Shown: positions 47,596 through 56,692 of the stretch, in pieces
Position numbering within the stretch: the first letter of the stretch is position 1
How the letters are laid out: each line of letters opens with the position of its first letter
Origin: an uncultured Caulobacteraceae bacterium
GTDB lineage: Bacteria > Pseudomonadota > Alphaproteobacteria > Caulobacterales > Caulobacteraceae
Assembly: GCA_903872075.1 (NCBI GenBank)
Contig: CAIQJF010000046.1
Location: forward strand, 1-64,000
Direction: 5' to 3'
DNA length: 64,000 nucleotides
Made by a program: the position numbers and the translations under genes
Notes under the pieces: model-generated
Told to the model about the DNA's origin: nothing
The model's input: the letters and a program-made list of their open reading frames with translations, nothing else
Databases searched by the model: none

Positions 47596-49080
47596 TTAGC
47601 TGCGGTGCGCCGCGGCCCGGCGTTCGTTGAGGATGGCGCGGACCTCCTCATGGTGGCGACGGCCGCGGGTGTAGAAGACCAGCACCATCACCGACATCGC
47701 CGTGATCACCGAGGCGCCGGGGCCGTGCAGCACGCCCAGCTTGAGGATCGTCTCGGGCGTGACGCCGATGTGGTGGGCGGCAAGACCTCCCACCGCATGG
47801 GGGAAATGGATGACGTCGAGGATCAGCCCGGCGATGAGCGCGCCGATGCCGCTGGAAGCCTTGGCGGAGAAGCTGATGCCGGCGAAATAGAGACCCTCGC
47901 GGCGGGCGCCGAACAGCTGTTCGTGCTCGTCGGCGGCGTCGGCCATCATCGACTGAAAGCCGATCAGGGAGCAGCTGGCGCCGATGCCGGTGGAGATCCC
48001 CGCCGTCATCAGGGTGGCGACGGCGGCGCCGTCAGGGATCACGCCGAACACCTTGAGCAGGGCCGGGATCAGCTGACCGAAACCGATCAGGCTGATGCCG
48101 ATCATGGCGATGGTGCGTTTCTCCAGGACACGCGTCAGGGTCGTGGCGATGAACACCCCGACGAAATAGCCCACCGACACCACCAGGGTGATGACGAGGA
48201 TCTGCTGGGGCTGGAGCTTCCAGAAATAGGTGTTGGCGTGCAGAGCCAAGGAGCCGGCCACGCCCAGGCCCACGAACAGCACCAGACAGGCGGTGAACAG
48301 CAGGCGGAAGGAGCGGTTCTTGAACACCTCCACGACCTCGGCCCACAGCTGACCGGCGACCTGGCCCTCGGGGGCGCTGTGCAGCCGGTGGCGGGCGCCC
48401 AGGGTGCCGAAGGTGGAAAGGGCCGCGCCGGCCAGCACCAGGGCGCCGCAGGTCCAGGCGTAGGGGGCGTAGGCGGCGCGGTTCAGCTGGCCGTTGTGGC
48501 CCTTGAGAAAGACGCCATAGGCCAGGAACGCGGCGGCGACACTGGCCACGACGGTGAACAGCACCCGGGCCCCGACGATGGTCGAGCGCTCGGCGTAGTC
48601 ATCGGAAAGCTCGGCGCCCAGGGCGATATAGGGCACCTGGAAGAAGCTGAGGCCGATGCGTACGACCAGCAGCATGGCCAGGACATAGGCGAACAGGCCA
48701 GCGCCGGTCATGCCCACCGGAATTGAGAACAGCAGGGCGAACCCGACGGCAATGGGGATCGCCGCGGCCAGCATGTAGGGGTGGCGGCGGCCGTGGCGCG
48801 AGCGGCTGTTGTCGGACAGCGAGCCCACGAGGGGATCGACGAAGGAGTCGACGACCAGGGCGACGCCGAGCGCGAGGCCGGCGGAGGCGCCAGAGAGACC
48901 GCAAATGACGGTGAGATAGAATAGCAGAAGCGTGCCGAGACCCAGGCCCAGGGTGTCCTGCACCAGCATGCCGGAGCCATAGGCCGCCAGCAGCGGCAGG
49001 CGCAGGCGCTCGCCTCGCGCGGTGTGGTTGGCGGCATGCGGCCCGATGGGCGCGAGAACTTCTTCAGCCAGATTCGACAT
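47596..49080 (-). CDS. MFS transporter, GPH (MelB-like) sugar:cation symporter type
   Basis: A 494-residue twelve-helix transporter. DSFVDPLVGSLSDNSRSRHGRRHPYML is the loop 2-3 motif of the glycoside-pentoside-hexuronide family. Acidic residues in the first helices (FYLT, GVALVVDSFVD) fit cation coupling. The substrate could be a glycoside, an uronate or a related organic acid. It is placed before the AAHS gene in the same orientation and downstream of the iron-dependent alcohol dehydrogenase-like gene with 105 bases between them. Confidence 0.8.
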   Translation of the reverse strand: MSNLAEEVLAPIGPHAANHTARGERLRLPLLAAYGSGMLVQDTLGLGLGTLLLFYLTVICGLSGASAGLALGVALVVDSFVDPLVGSLSDNSRSRHGRRHPYMLAAAIPIAVGFALLFSIPVGMTGAGLFAYVLAMLLVVRIGLSFFQVPYIALGAELSDDYAERSTIVGARVLFTVVASVAAAFLAYGVFLKGHNGQLNRAAYAPYAWTCGALVLAGAALSTFGTLGARHRLHSAPEGQVAGQLWAEVVEVFKNRSFRLLFTACLVLFVGLGVAGSLALHANTYFWKLQPQQILVITLVVSVGYFVGVFIATTLTRVLEKRTIAMIGISLIGFGQLIPALLKVFGVIPDGAAVATLMTAGISTGIGASCSLIGFQSMMADAADEHEQLFGARREGLYFAGISFSAKASSGIGALIAGLILDVIHFPHAVGGLAAHHIGVTPETILKLGVLHGPGASVITAMSVMVLVFYTRGRRHHEEVRAILNERRAAAHRS

Positions 49081-49185
49081 CTTCGGTCGGCCGAAGCCGC
49101 CTCCCCATTTCTCCTATGCATAGGGGCGCGCGGGACGACGCGCCAGGGGGCTGTAGATTAAGGAAATGAGAGGTGGGATGGGCGG

Positions 49186-50355
49186 CTAGAACGCCCGGCG
49201 CAGGATCGCAAGGACATCGTCGGCGGTGGCGATCGGTCGGGGGTTGGTGCGGCCCCAGACGTCTTCCAGGGTAAGGCGGGCGACGAGGTCGAACTGCTCC
49301 TCGCGCACGCCAACGTCGCGCAGACGCCGGGGCATCCCTAGCCCTCGGATGAAGGTGTCGAGCGCCTCGGCGGCGGGGACGCCCGGCCGGCCAAGGGCCT
49401 CGCTGATCGCGCCCTGCCGGCTGGTGTCGATCTCGGCGTTCCAGGCCAGGACATAGGGCGACATCACGCAGGAGGTGTAGCCGTGCGGCACATCGCAGGC
49501 GCCGCCCAGGACGTGGCCAATGGCGTGGCTTGCGCCCATGGGAACGCCGCCGACCACGGCGATCATCGATTGCCAGGCCCCGATCTGGCATTTCAGCCGT
49601 CCCTCCAGGTCGGCCGGATCGGCTTTGGACTTTGGCAGGCCCTCGGCCAGGAGCCGCAGGGCGCTCGCGGCAACGCCGTCGCAGAACGGGTTGGAGCGCT
49701 TCGAGGCCAGAGTCTCGACGGCGTGGTCCACCGATCGGACGCCGGTGGAGAGCCACAACCATTCCGGCGTGTGGACGGTCAGGGCCGGGTCGAGGATCAC
49801 CGCCACCGGCGCCATGAGACGGTGCTGATAGCCCTGCTTCTGCAAGGTCGCCTCGTCGGTGACGCCGGAGAGGGCGTTGAACTCACCGCCTGAGAGGGTG
49901 GTGGGGATGCAGATCACGCGGATGTCCGGGGGGGCAAACACCGGCTGCACGGTCCGGCCGGCTTCGGTCACATAGGTCCGCAGCGGTTCGAAGCCGGCGA
50001 GATCGGTGACGTTGTGGCGCAGCAGCAGGGCGATGACCTTGCCGGCATCGGTGACCGAGCCGCCGCCGACAGTGACGATCAGGTCCGCCTCGGCCTCGCG
50101 CGCGGCGGCGCAGGCGGCCAGGACGTCCTTGCGCGGGCTGTGGGCGGCGATGCCCGACCACGTGGCCGCGAAGCGATCGCCCAGGGCGGTCTCGATCTTC
50201 GTGATCTCGTCGGTCTCGTGGCGCAGGTGGCCGCCGGCCAGCAGGAAGACCCGTTTCGCGCCCAGACGTTCGGCCTCGGCCAGCAGGGCCTTGCCGGCCG
50301 GAACGCCCATGTGGACGCGCTCGACCGCGCCCCAATGCATGACCGATGAACTCAT
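49186..50355 (-). CDS. Maleylacetate-reductase-like iron-containing alcohol dehydrogenase
   Basis: A 389-residue group III (iron-activated) dehydrogenase. NAD(P) site TVGGGSVTDAGK (GGGS, Asp). Metal-binding pattern: GVRSVDHAVE (Asp, His), MGASHAIGHVLGG (two His) and DVPHGYTSC (His). The closing segment is typical of maleylacetate reductases, which act in resorcinol- and chloroaromatic-degradation. With two MFS genes close by this suggests uptake and reduction of an aromatic-derived acid, but no ring-cleavage enzyme is present here. The start is an ATG at 50355 with a modest ribosome site. Confidence 0.85.
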   Translation of the reverse strand: MSSSVMHWGAVERVHMGVPAGKALLAEAERLGAKRVFLLAGGHLRHETDEITKIETALGDRFAATWSGIAAHSPRKDVLAACAAAREAEADLIVTVGGGSVTDAGKVIALLLRHNVTDLAGFEPLRTYVTEAGRTVQPVFAPPDIRVICIPTTLSGGEFNALSGVTDEATLQKQGYQHRLMAPVAVILDPALTVHTPEWLWLSTGVRSVDHAVETLASKRSNPFCDGVAASALRLLAEGLPKSKADPADLEGRLKCQIGAWQSMIAVVGGVPMGASHAIGHVLGGACDVPHGYTSCVMSPYVLAWNAEIDTSRQGAISEALGRPGVPAAEALDTFIRGLGMPRRLRDVGVREEQFDLVARLTLEDVWGRTNPRPIATADDVLAILRRAF

Positions 50356-50381
50356 GACCGCCTCCCGTGCAGCGTCCGCAG

Positions 50382-50990
50382 CTATTTCACCGCCGCCACG
50401 ACACCGCTGTCGACCAGTTTGGCATAGGCGTCGATCGTGCGGTCGAAATAGTAGATCACGGGGGCCTCGTAGGTGATCATGTAGAGCTTGCCGCCGACCA
50501 CCGCGGCGTTGGCGACACCCTTGCGCGCCACCTCGTCCTTGGAGGTGAAGCTGTAGGTAAAGCGGACGCCACTCGCCCCAAGGAACTTCGCGGGTTCGAC
50601 CTTGTCGACGGTGAAGATCGTCGTGTCGTTGGCGATCCGGTAGCTCTCCTCGAACATCTGTACGATGTCAGGGGGCAACATGGTGGCGCTGAACGGCGGC
50701 AGCGGCTTGTCCTTGGCGTTGCGCGCCTTGAACAGCGTCTCGCCTCCGGCAATTCCGCCGTAGAATGTGACGTCGTTCAGGGTGAGGCCGTCCAGGGTCC
50801 AGCTCTCGGCGTTCCGGCCCAGGCGCGGGCCCAGATGGTTCCAGTTTTCCGACGGCGTTACGGTCAGGCCCGAGCGGGCCACGGTCACCGGCGTTCCGGC
50901 CGCGATGAGCTTGTACTGACCCGCCAGGGCGGGCGCGCCGCCGATCAGGAGGCCGGCCGCGGCGGCCATACCCAGGATTGCCGTTTTCAT
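50382..50990 (-). CDS. Exported hypothetical protein
   Basis: A 202-residue protein with a signal peptide (MKTAILGMAAAAGLLIGGAPALAG). The mature part looks beta-rich (TPVTVARSGLTVTPSENWNHLG, FTYSFTSKDEVARKG, YMITYEAPVIYYFD). I do not recognise the family; it may be an outer-membrane or periplasmic protein acting with its neighbours. Its start overlaps the end of the M48 protease gene by four bases, so the three genes from 52869 to 50382 form an operon. Confidence 0.7.
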   Translation of the reverse strand: MKTAILGMAAAAGLLIGGAPALAGQYKLIAAGTPVTVARSGLTVTPSENWNHLGPRLGRNAESWTLDGLTLNDVTFYGGIAGGETLFKARNAKDKPLPPFSATMLPPDIVQMFEESYRIANDTTIFTVDKVEPAKFLGASGVRFTYSFTSKDEVARKGVANAAVVGGKLYMITYEAPVIYYFDRTIDAYAKLVDSGVVAAVK

Positions 50991-52135
50991 GAGGGGTCCC
51001 CCGCCAACATCGCCATCATCGCCTTGTCGGTCGCGTCAGGCTTCTTCTGAAGATAGGTCTTGATGGCGCTCTGGCCTTCGTCGCGCTTGCCCTGGCGCAG
51101 CAGGGCGAGGCCGAGTCCGCGCCAGGCCTCGGGCGGCGCCTTCTCGCTGTCGACGGCCTGGCGGTAGAACCCGGCGGCCTTGACGAGATCTTCGGGCTGG
51201 CCTCGTGCGCGGTAGAGCTCGCCGCGCGCGAACAGCAGCGCCGGTGTCCAGCCGGCGCTGGCCAGCTGTCCGAGCAGGAATTCGCCGCCGCCGAAGTCGT
51301 TCAGCTTGATCTGGTCGTCGAAGAACTGTGGCCACCAGGGCGAGAGGGCTTTGCGATAGGCCTCTTCGTTGGTGACGGCGTTGGGAACGGTGATGGCGGT
51401 GGCCTGGGCGCGCATGTCGCGCATTCGCTCGAGGTTGTTTGGGTGGGTCGCGAACAGGCCGCCGTTCTGATAGCGCGGCTTGACGTTGCGCGCCGCGGCG
51501 GTGGCTTCCTGCTCCTGGCGCACCTGTTCCCAGATCATCGGCGCGGCGGCGGGGTCGTAGCCCGCCTTGGCGATCAGGGCGACGCCGCCGGCGTCCGCCT
51601 CGCGCTCGTTGTCGCGGGAATATTCGAAACTCTGGGTCAGGATCGCCAGGCCGACCAGGGCCCCGCCGATGCCGCCGACCATCAGGAAGCTGGCGGCCCC
51701 CGTGTTCTGCTTGATGTCGCGGAACAGCTTCAGGGCATGGCGGTTCTGATAGTGGGTGTATTCGTGGCCGAGAACGGCGGCGAGCTGGGCCTCGTTGCGC
51801 ACGCGCAGAAGCAGGCCGCTCCAGACCTGGATCATGCCGTTGGGCGCCATGCTGGCGTTAAAATAGGGCACGCGAACAATGTAGATGCGCGCGTCCTTGC
51901 AGGCCGCCTCGCCGACGGTCCGGCAGAACACGCCGTTCACATAGGCGTTCAGCGCCGGGTCGCGGATCACGAAGCTGGAGGTCTTGATCTGACGCTCCTG
52001 CTCGTCGACCTGCATCCAGAGGCCGCGCTCGTCCTTGTCCTGAGGCTTGTAGCCGGGACCAGATTCCTGAGCGGGTGCGGGCGCCGCGCCGATCAGCAGG
52101 GACGTGGCGAGAAGACGGCCGAGCAGCCGCCTCAC
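50987..52135 (-). CDS. Exported M48-family metalloprotease with TPR-like tail
   Basis: A 382-residue periplasmic zinc protease with a signal peptide (ending APAPAQ). Zinc site HEYTH at 124-128, third ligand Glu179 in NEREADAGG, as in M48 (HtpX/BepA-like) enzymes. Unlike HtpX, it has one possible helix only (GGIGGALVGLAIL). The C-terminal half is TPR-like (AAGFYRQAVDSEKAPPEAWRGLGLALLRQG), the layout of BepA, which trims and chaperones outer-membrane proteins. Its start overlaps the stop of the gene at 52869 by four bases and its end overlaps the start of the gene at 50990, so the operon has tight translational coupling. Confidence 0.8.
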   Translation of the reverse strand: MRRLLGRLLATSLLIGAAPAPAQESGPGYKPQDKDERGLWMQVDEQERQIKTSSFVIRDPALNAYVNGVFCRTVGEAACKDARIYIVRVPYFNASMAPNGMIQVWSGLLLRVRNEAQLAAVLGHEYTHYQNRHALKLFRDIKQNTGAASFLMVGGIGGALVGLAILTQSFEYSRDNEREADAGGVALIAKAGYDPAAAPMIWEQVRQEQEATAAARNVKPRYQNGGLFATHPNNLERMRDMRAQATAITVPNAVTNEEAYRKALSPWWPQFFDDQIKLNDFGGGEFLLGQLASAGWTPALLFARGELYRARGQPEDLVKAAGFYRQAVDSEKAPPEAWRGLGLALLRQGKRDEGQSAIKTYLQKKPDATDKAMMAMLAGDPS

Positions 52136-52869
52136 TTGCCGGCGGCGCCCTGTCCGCGACCCGGCATGGTGGACAGCAGCTTGTCGACCAGATGCTGCGC
52201 GCCTTCGGGCTTTCGGATGTCGCCGTCGGCGCTGGGCTGGAAGTTGAACCAGACCACGTCGCCCGATTTCAGATCCACAAGCGAGGCGTAGTAGAAGTGA
52301 AGGCCGCCCGGGATCACCATGCAGAAGCCCACGCCGCAGCCGAGCAGGCCGGCCACCTGAAGCGCCTTGCGCCCCGACGAGCTGAACGAGTCGTGGGTGT
52401 AGACGAACAGAGCGTAGTCCCCGCCGCCGATCTCGCCCAGCCGCGCCGCGCCCGGACCCAGGGTCCAGTCGAACCTGTCGTTCTTTGTGGGCAGTTTCGC
52501 CCCGGGCGTGAATTTGTGCAGGAACACCGCCGCCGAAACGGCGTGGAACAGCTTCTGGTAGTCGTCGACTGTCTTGGCGTCGTCGCCCGTCTGGTCGGCG
52601 AGGGCGACGACGGTGTTGCCCTGCGCCTTCTGGTTCTGGAGGACCGCGTCGGCCAGGTTGGCCCGCGCCGCGGCGGTCCAGTCGGCGTTGGCCTCCTCGA
52701 CGCCGCCGGCGTCCAGCGAACCGACGCTGACGTCGGGGCGAAGGCTGATGATCTTCACCGGCCGGTCCTTGGGAAGTTCATAGCCCTTGGCGACTTGGGT
52801 GCGCGCCATGGCGGACGCCGACAGACAGACGCACGCCATCGCGGCGAGCGCGGCAAGTTTTCTGGACAT
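52132..52869 (-). CDS. Exported hypothetical protein, first gene of the M48 operon
   Basis: A 245-residue protein with a signal peptide (MACVCLSASAMA). The mature part begins KGYELPKDRPVKIISLRPDVSV and later has GDYALFVYTHDSF and SGDVVWFNFQPSADGDIRKPEGA, a lipoprotein-like arrangement of beta strands. I do not recognise a domain. Co-translated with the M48 protease through a four-base overlap at 52132-52135. A role as substrate, adaptor or partner of the protease is inferred from the coupling. Confidence 0.7.
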   Translation of the reverse strand: MSRKLAALAAMACVCLSASAMARTQVAKGYELPKDRPVKIISLRPDVSVGSLDAGGVEEANADWTAAARANLADAVLQNQKAQGNTVVALADQTGDDAKTVDDYQKLFHAVSAAVFLHKFTPGAKLPTKNDRFDWTLGPGAARLGEIGGGDYALFVYTHDSFSSSGRKALQVAGLLGCGVGFCMVIPGGLHFYYASLVDLKSGDVVWFNFQPSADGDIRKPEGAQHLVDKLLSTMPGRGQGAAGK

Positions 52870-52947
52870 GTTCCCCCCGATCCCTTTGCGGAGAGCCTAT
52901 AGAGCCAGATTCCGCGCGGCAAGCCGCACGGCCCGCCCGTCCACAGC

Positions 52948-53838
52948 TCAGGCGAAGGGGTCGGTGCCGGCCCGCATGAGCGGTGCGATGCGGGAGGGTT
53001 CGGGGCCCTGGGGATCGTCGTAGGGATAGAGCGGCTTGCCAATGACGCGATCGAGCTCGGGAAATTTCTGCAGCAGCTGCGGCGAGATCTTGCCGCGATA
53101 GTTGATCATCGTGCGCATGTAGGGCCGAAAATAGTTCTGCACGAGCGTGACCCGCAGGCCGGGCTTCGTGCGCGGGACGGAGCCATGCCAGGTGGCTCCG
53201 TTCCAGATGGCCAAGGAGCCGGCCTTGCCGATCAGCGGAAACGTCTTGAAGCCGGTGGCGGCGAGGTTGGCTTCGTGCGGCAGGGTGGCGCGGCCGTATC
53301 TGTGGCTGCCGGGAATGAAAACGGTGGAGCCGTCCTCGGCGCTCTCATAGTCGGTGCAGATCCATGAGGCGTTGCACATGTGGGCGATGGTCCCGGCGCC
53401 GGGCGGGATGCCGTGGGAGTCGCTGTGCAGGCCCAGCGGCGGGCCGCCCTCGCCCTTGATGATCCAGGTCTGGCCGCCGAAGATGGCGCTCTGACCGCAC
53501 AGCCAGCGCACCAGGGTCAGCACCACCGGGTTGATCGCCGCCTCGACGAACACCTCGTCTTCCTCGATCAGATCCCAGCCATTGCCGGTGCGCGGTGCGA
53601 CAGAGGCCGGGGCGGTCGCCGGATCCCCGACGGTCACGCCGCTGCGCTTCTCATAGGCCCGGACGATCGCGCCGCGCAGGCGGTGGATGAAACCGTCACT
53701 GGACCGCATGGTTTCCGGCGGCACGACGGTCATGCCGTAGGCTTCCAGCTCGATGACATGCTTCATCAGGCCAAAGGCCTCAATGTCCTTGATCAGCGGA
53801 TCGACGTGGGGCGAGGTCCCGTAGTCGGCGATGTCCAT
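52948..53838 (-). CDS. Phytanoyl-CoA dioxygenase-family protein, second
   Basis: A 296-residue PhyH-type Fe(II)/2-oxoglutarate dioxygenase. The metal HxD is likely in LGLHSDSHG (His-Ser-Asp) and the distal His in WNGATWHGSV, with an Arg in KPGLRVTLVQN that would hold the 2-oxoglutarate. It is shorter than the PhyH gene at 15470-16693 and lacks its N-terminal extension. GGGAG lies about eight bases upstream of the ATG at 53838; a longer in-frame start at 54009 would run into the neighbouring gene. Divergent from a class II aldolase, 146 bases away. Confidence 0.8.
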   Translation of the reverse strand: MDIADYGTSPHVDPLIKDIEAFGLMKHVIELEAYGMTVVPPETMRSSDGFIHRLRGAIVRAYEKRSGVTVGDPATAPASVAPRTGNGWDLIEEDEVFVEAAINPVVLTLVRWLCGQSAIFGGQTWIIKGEGGPPLGLHSDSHGIPPGAGTIAHMCNASWICTDYESAEDGSTVFIPGSHRYGRATLPHEANLAATGFKTFPLIGKAGSLAIWNGATWHGSVPRTKPGLRVTLVQNYFRPYMRTMINYRGKISPQLLQKFPELDRVIGKPLYPYDDPQGPEPSRIAPLMRAGTDPFA

Positions 53839-53984
53839 GGCGCGCGCGCTCCCGGTGTGTTTTTCCGCATGTTTGGCGCGGCCTTTGACGCCTGTCACGC
53901 GCCTTGCGCGCCACATGCTTCTCAAGGGCGGCGGATTACCCCATGAACGGGCGGGGCCGGGTGGGCGGGCAGAGGCGCAGGCAG

Positions 53985-54635
53985 ATGGCACAGTCCGACG
54001 AAGCAACACTCCGCGAGGCGCTGGCGGACCGCTACCGGCATGTGGAGCGGATCGGGCTCAATGAGCTGGCGTCGGGCAATCTGAGCGTGCGGTTCGGGGA
54101 CGGGATGCTGATCTCGCCCACCGGCGCGACGGCCGAGACGATCTGTGCCGGGACGATCGTGCGGACCGATCTCGATGGCGCCCATGAGGGGCCCCGGCGG
54201 CCGTCGAGCGAGTGGCGTATGCACGCGGAGATCTACCGCCGCTGCCCTGACGCCCAGGCGGTGGTCCATACCCATTCGGACAACTGCGTGGCCCTGTCGT
54301 GCCACAACCGGCCGTTGCCCGGGTTTCACTATCTGGTGGGGACCTTCGGCGGGCCGGACGTGCCGTGCGTGCCCTATTCGACCTTCGGCGGCGAGGATCT
54401 GGCCGAGGACGCTGCGGCGGCCCTCGCCGATCGCACCGCCTGTCTGCTGGGCAGTCATGGGATGATTTCGCGGGGGCGCAGTCTCGACGAGGCGGTCACT
54501 CTCGCCCATCGGCTGGAGATCATGTGCCGCCAGTATATGCTCGCCCTGACGATCGGCGAGCCGGCCCGGCTCACGGATGAGCAGTGGCGGGAGTTCTTCG
54601 ACCGTTACGCAGCGTTGAGTTACGGGCAGCCCTGA
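53985..54635 (+). CDS. Class II aldolase/adducin-family protein
   Basis: A 216-residue zinc aldolase-fold protein. The zinc site is HTHSD (His94-x-His96) with LLGSHGM (His) further on; the Glu proton donor is probably E78 in HAEIYRR or E71 in SSEWRMH. The N-terminal GLNELASGNLSVRF is typical of fuculose- and rhamnulose-phosphate aldolases and ribulose-phosphate epimerases. Its true substrate is not readable. AGAGG precedes the ATG at 53985; the upstream frame is Arg-rich and not conserved-looking. Confidence 0.8.
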   Translation: MAQSDEATLREALADRYRHVERIGLNELASGNLSVRFGDGMLISPTGATAETICAGTIVRTDLDGAHEGPRRPSSEWRMHAEIYRRCPDAQAVVHTHSDNCVALSCHNRPLPGFHYLVGTFGGPDVPCVPYSTFGGEDLAEDAAAALADRTACLLGSHGMISRGRSLDEAVTLAHRLEIMCRQYMLALTIGEPARLTDEQWREFFDRYAALSYGQP

Positions 54636-54641
54636 GCCGCG

Positions 54642-56564
54642 TCAGCCGACGTCCGAAACCGTCGGGCTGGTGTAGGTCGCGGCGGCGGCGTGCCAGGCGC
54701 TGAGACGGCGTGTGCCGAGGATCGCCGGACCCACCTGTTCACGCGGGGTGACCAGGAAACCGGCCCGAGCGAAGGCGGCGCCGACGCTCTTTCGCGACGT
54801 GAAGACGGTGAGCGGCGCGGCGAACAGCAGCGGCAGGACGATGGGGGCGAAGCAGATCGCCAGATCGGGCCGGAAGGCCAGGGCGAGGCCGAAGCCCAGG
54901 CCCGTGAGCATCTGGGTTTCCATGGCCTGGAAGGCGTCGCTCCAGGCGAGGTTGCCGCCATCGCGCTGCTGCGATCGCCAACCCACATCCTTGCCGCGGA
55001 GGGTCTGGAGGACCGCCTTGGTGTTGGCCACCATGAGGATCGGGGCCAGCGCCATTGAGAGGGCCATTTCCATGGCCACGCCCTTGATCACCGCCGCACC
55101 GCCGCCAAACGCGCGGCGCTCGGCCGGACGGCTGAGGACCAGGCAGGCGCCGAGGAGCTTCGGGCCGAACAGCAGAAGGCCCGACAACACGCCGGTGAGC
55201 ATCCAGGGCGAGAAGCGCGGATGCAGGAAGTCGAAGAACGACGACCAGTCGGTGGGGAGGCCGAGTTGAAGGCCGAGGCCCAGGACCAGGCCCAGGAGCC
55301 ACAGGGGCGAAGAGGCGTAGGCCATGACACCCATGCCGAGCTGCACCCGGCTGAGCGGGTGCAGGCCCGGCGCGGCGATCAGGCCCAGATGCTGCAGGTT
55401 GCCCTGGCACCAGCGGTGATCGCGCTGCATGAAATCCAGAAGGGTCGACGGGGTCTCTTCCCAACTCCCGTCCAGGGCGGCGGTGACATGCACCGCCCAG
55501 CCGGCGCGGCGCAGCAGGGCGGCCTCGACGACGTCGTGGCTCAGAATATGGCCGCCGAACGGACGCTCGCCGGGCAGGCTCGGCAGGCCGGCGGCCGAGG
55601 CGAAAGCGCGGGTGCGCATGATGGCGTTGTGGCCCCAGTAGCTGGCCTCGGCGCCCGCCCACCAGGCGAGGCCGGCCGCCGCCACGCGGCCGTACATGCC
55701 CACGCCAAACTGCGAGAGGCGCGCATAAAGGGTCGAGGCGCCTGTGATCCGGGGGGCGGTCTGGATCAGGCCGACGCCCGGATGACGCTGCATGGCGTCC
55801 ACCAGCCGCAGAACCGTCTCGCCGGCCATCGTGCTGTCGGCGTCGAGGATGAGCATGAACGCATAGGCGCCGCCGAACCGGCGCACCCAGTCGGCGATGT
55901 TGCCGGCCTTGCGCTCGGTGTTCTCCGGGCGGCGGCGCATGAACAGGCGGCTATGGAACTGATGCCGCATGGCGCGGTAGGCGGCGCGCTCATCGGCGGC
56001 TGCGGCCTCTCGGGTGGAGTCGCTGAGGACGAAAATGTCGAAGGCGTCGGATATGCCCAGCCGCGCCAGGGAAGCGTCGAGGCTCAGAAGGCGACCGAAG
56101 GCGGCGCGGGCGTCTTCATTGTAGACCGGCATCAACAGCGCGGTCCGCCGGGTCGGCGGCGCGGGGTGGGCGGCGAAAGTGAGGTCGTCCTGTTCGCGAC
56201 CGGTGGTCAAAATCCACAGACCGGCGACGGCGTTGCAGAACCACGTGGCGATAGCGCCAGCGAGAACGAGGAACACGGCGAAGCCCAGGACGTCGAGCGG
56301 CGCGAAGTCCTTCCGGGCGAACAGCAGATAGGGGCCGAGCGCCAGGAGAAGGGTGAGCACCAGGGCGCCGCCGAAGACGGCGACGCGGCGGGACGCCATG
56401 CCCTGCGGAGAGGTGGTCGGCGCGGGGCCGGTGGCCATGTCGGGGTCGTCGAGCGCCTGACGCGGCATCGCCATGGGCGATTCAGCCGGGAGCCAGGTCT
56501 CCGCGGTGGGGGCCGGGCTGGTCCAGGGAGTCGATCTTTCCGCGCGTGTCGCCAGTTGGATCAT
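54642..56564 (-). CDS. opgH: Glucans biosynthesis glucosyltransferase OpgH (MdoH)
   Basis: A 640-residue membrane glucosyltransferase that builds osmoregulated periplasmic glucan backbones from UDP-glucose. The GT2 catalytic domain holds LILDADSTMAGETVLRLVDAM (DxD), and the processive Q/RxxRW motif appears as RDHRWCQGNLQHL. Several membrane helices flank the domain. The N-terminus has a loosely conserved extension (MPRQALDDPDMA). The family usually runs 650-850 residues. AAGGGGA precedes the ATG at 56564. No opgG, its usual partner, lies in the window. Confidence 0.9.
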   Translation of the reverse strand: MIQLATRAERSTPWTSPAPTAETWLPAESPMAMPRQALDDPDMATGPAPTTSPQGMASRRVAVFGGALVLTLLLALGPYLLFARKDFAPLDVLGFAVFLVLAGAIATWFCNAVAGLWILTTGREQDDLTFAAHPAPPTRRTALLMPVYNEDARAAFGRLLSLDASLARLGISDAFDIFVLSDSTREAAAADERAAYRAMRHQFHSRLFMRRRPENTERKAGNIADWVRRFGGAYAFMLILDADSTMAGETVLRLVDAMQRHPGVGLIQTAPRITGASTLYARLSQFGVGMYGRVAAAGLAWWAGAEASYWGHNAIMRTRAFASAAGLPSLPGERPFGGHILSHDVVEAALLRRAGWAVHVTAALDGSWEETPSTLLDFMQRDHRWCQGNLQHLGLIAAPGLHPLSRVQLGMGVMAYASSPLWLLGLVLGLGLQLGLPTDWSSFFDFLHPRFSPWMLTGVLSGLLLFGPKLLGACLVLSRPAERRAFGGGAAVIKGVAMEMALSMALAPILMVANTKAVLQTLRGKDVGWRSQQRDGGNLAWSDAFQAMETQMLTGLGFGLALAFRPDLAICFAPIVLPLLFAAPLTVFTSRKSVGAAFARAGFLVTPREQVGPAILGTRRLSAWHAAAATYTSPTVSDVG

Positions 56565-56692
56565 GGGGGTCCCCTTCACGCCGCACCGGCGAAAACGCCG
56601 TGGGCGGTCCTGCAACGCAGCATCCAGGCTTTCCCTATACAGGCAATCACGGAAATGTGAATACGTCGAAATGCGCGGCAAATGGGCGCCGT

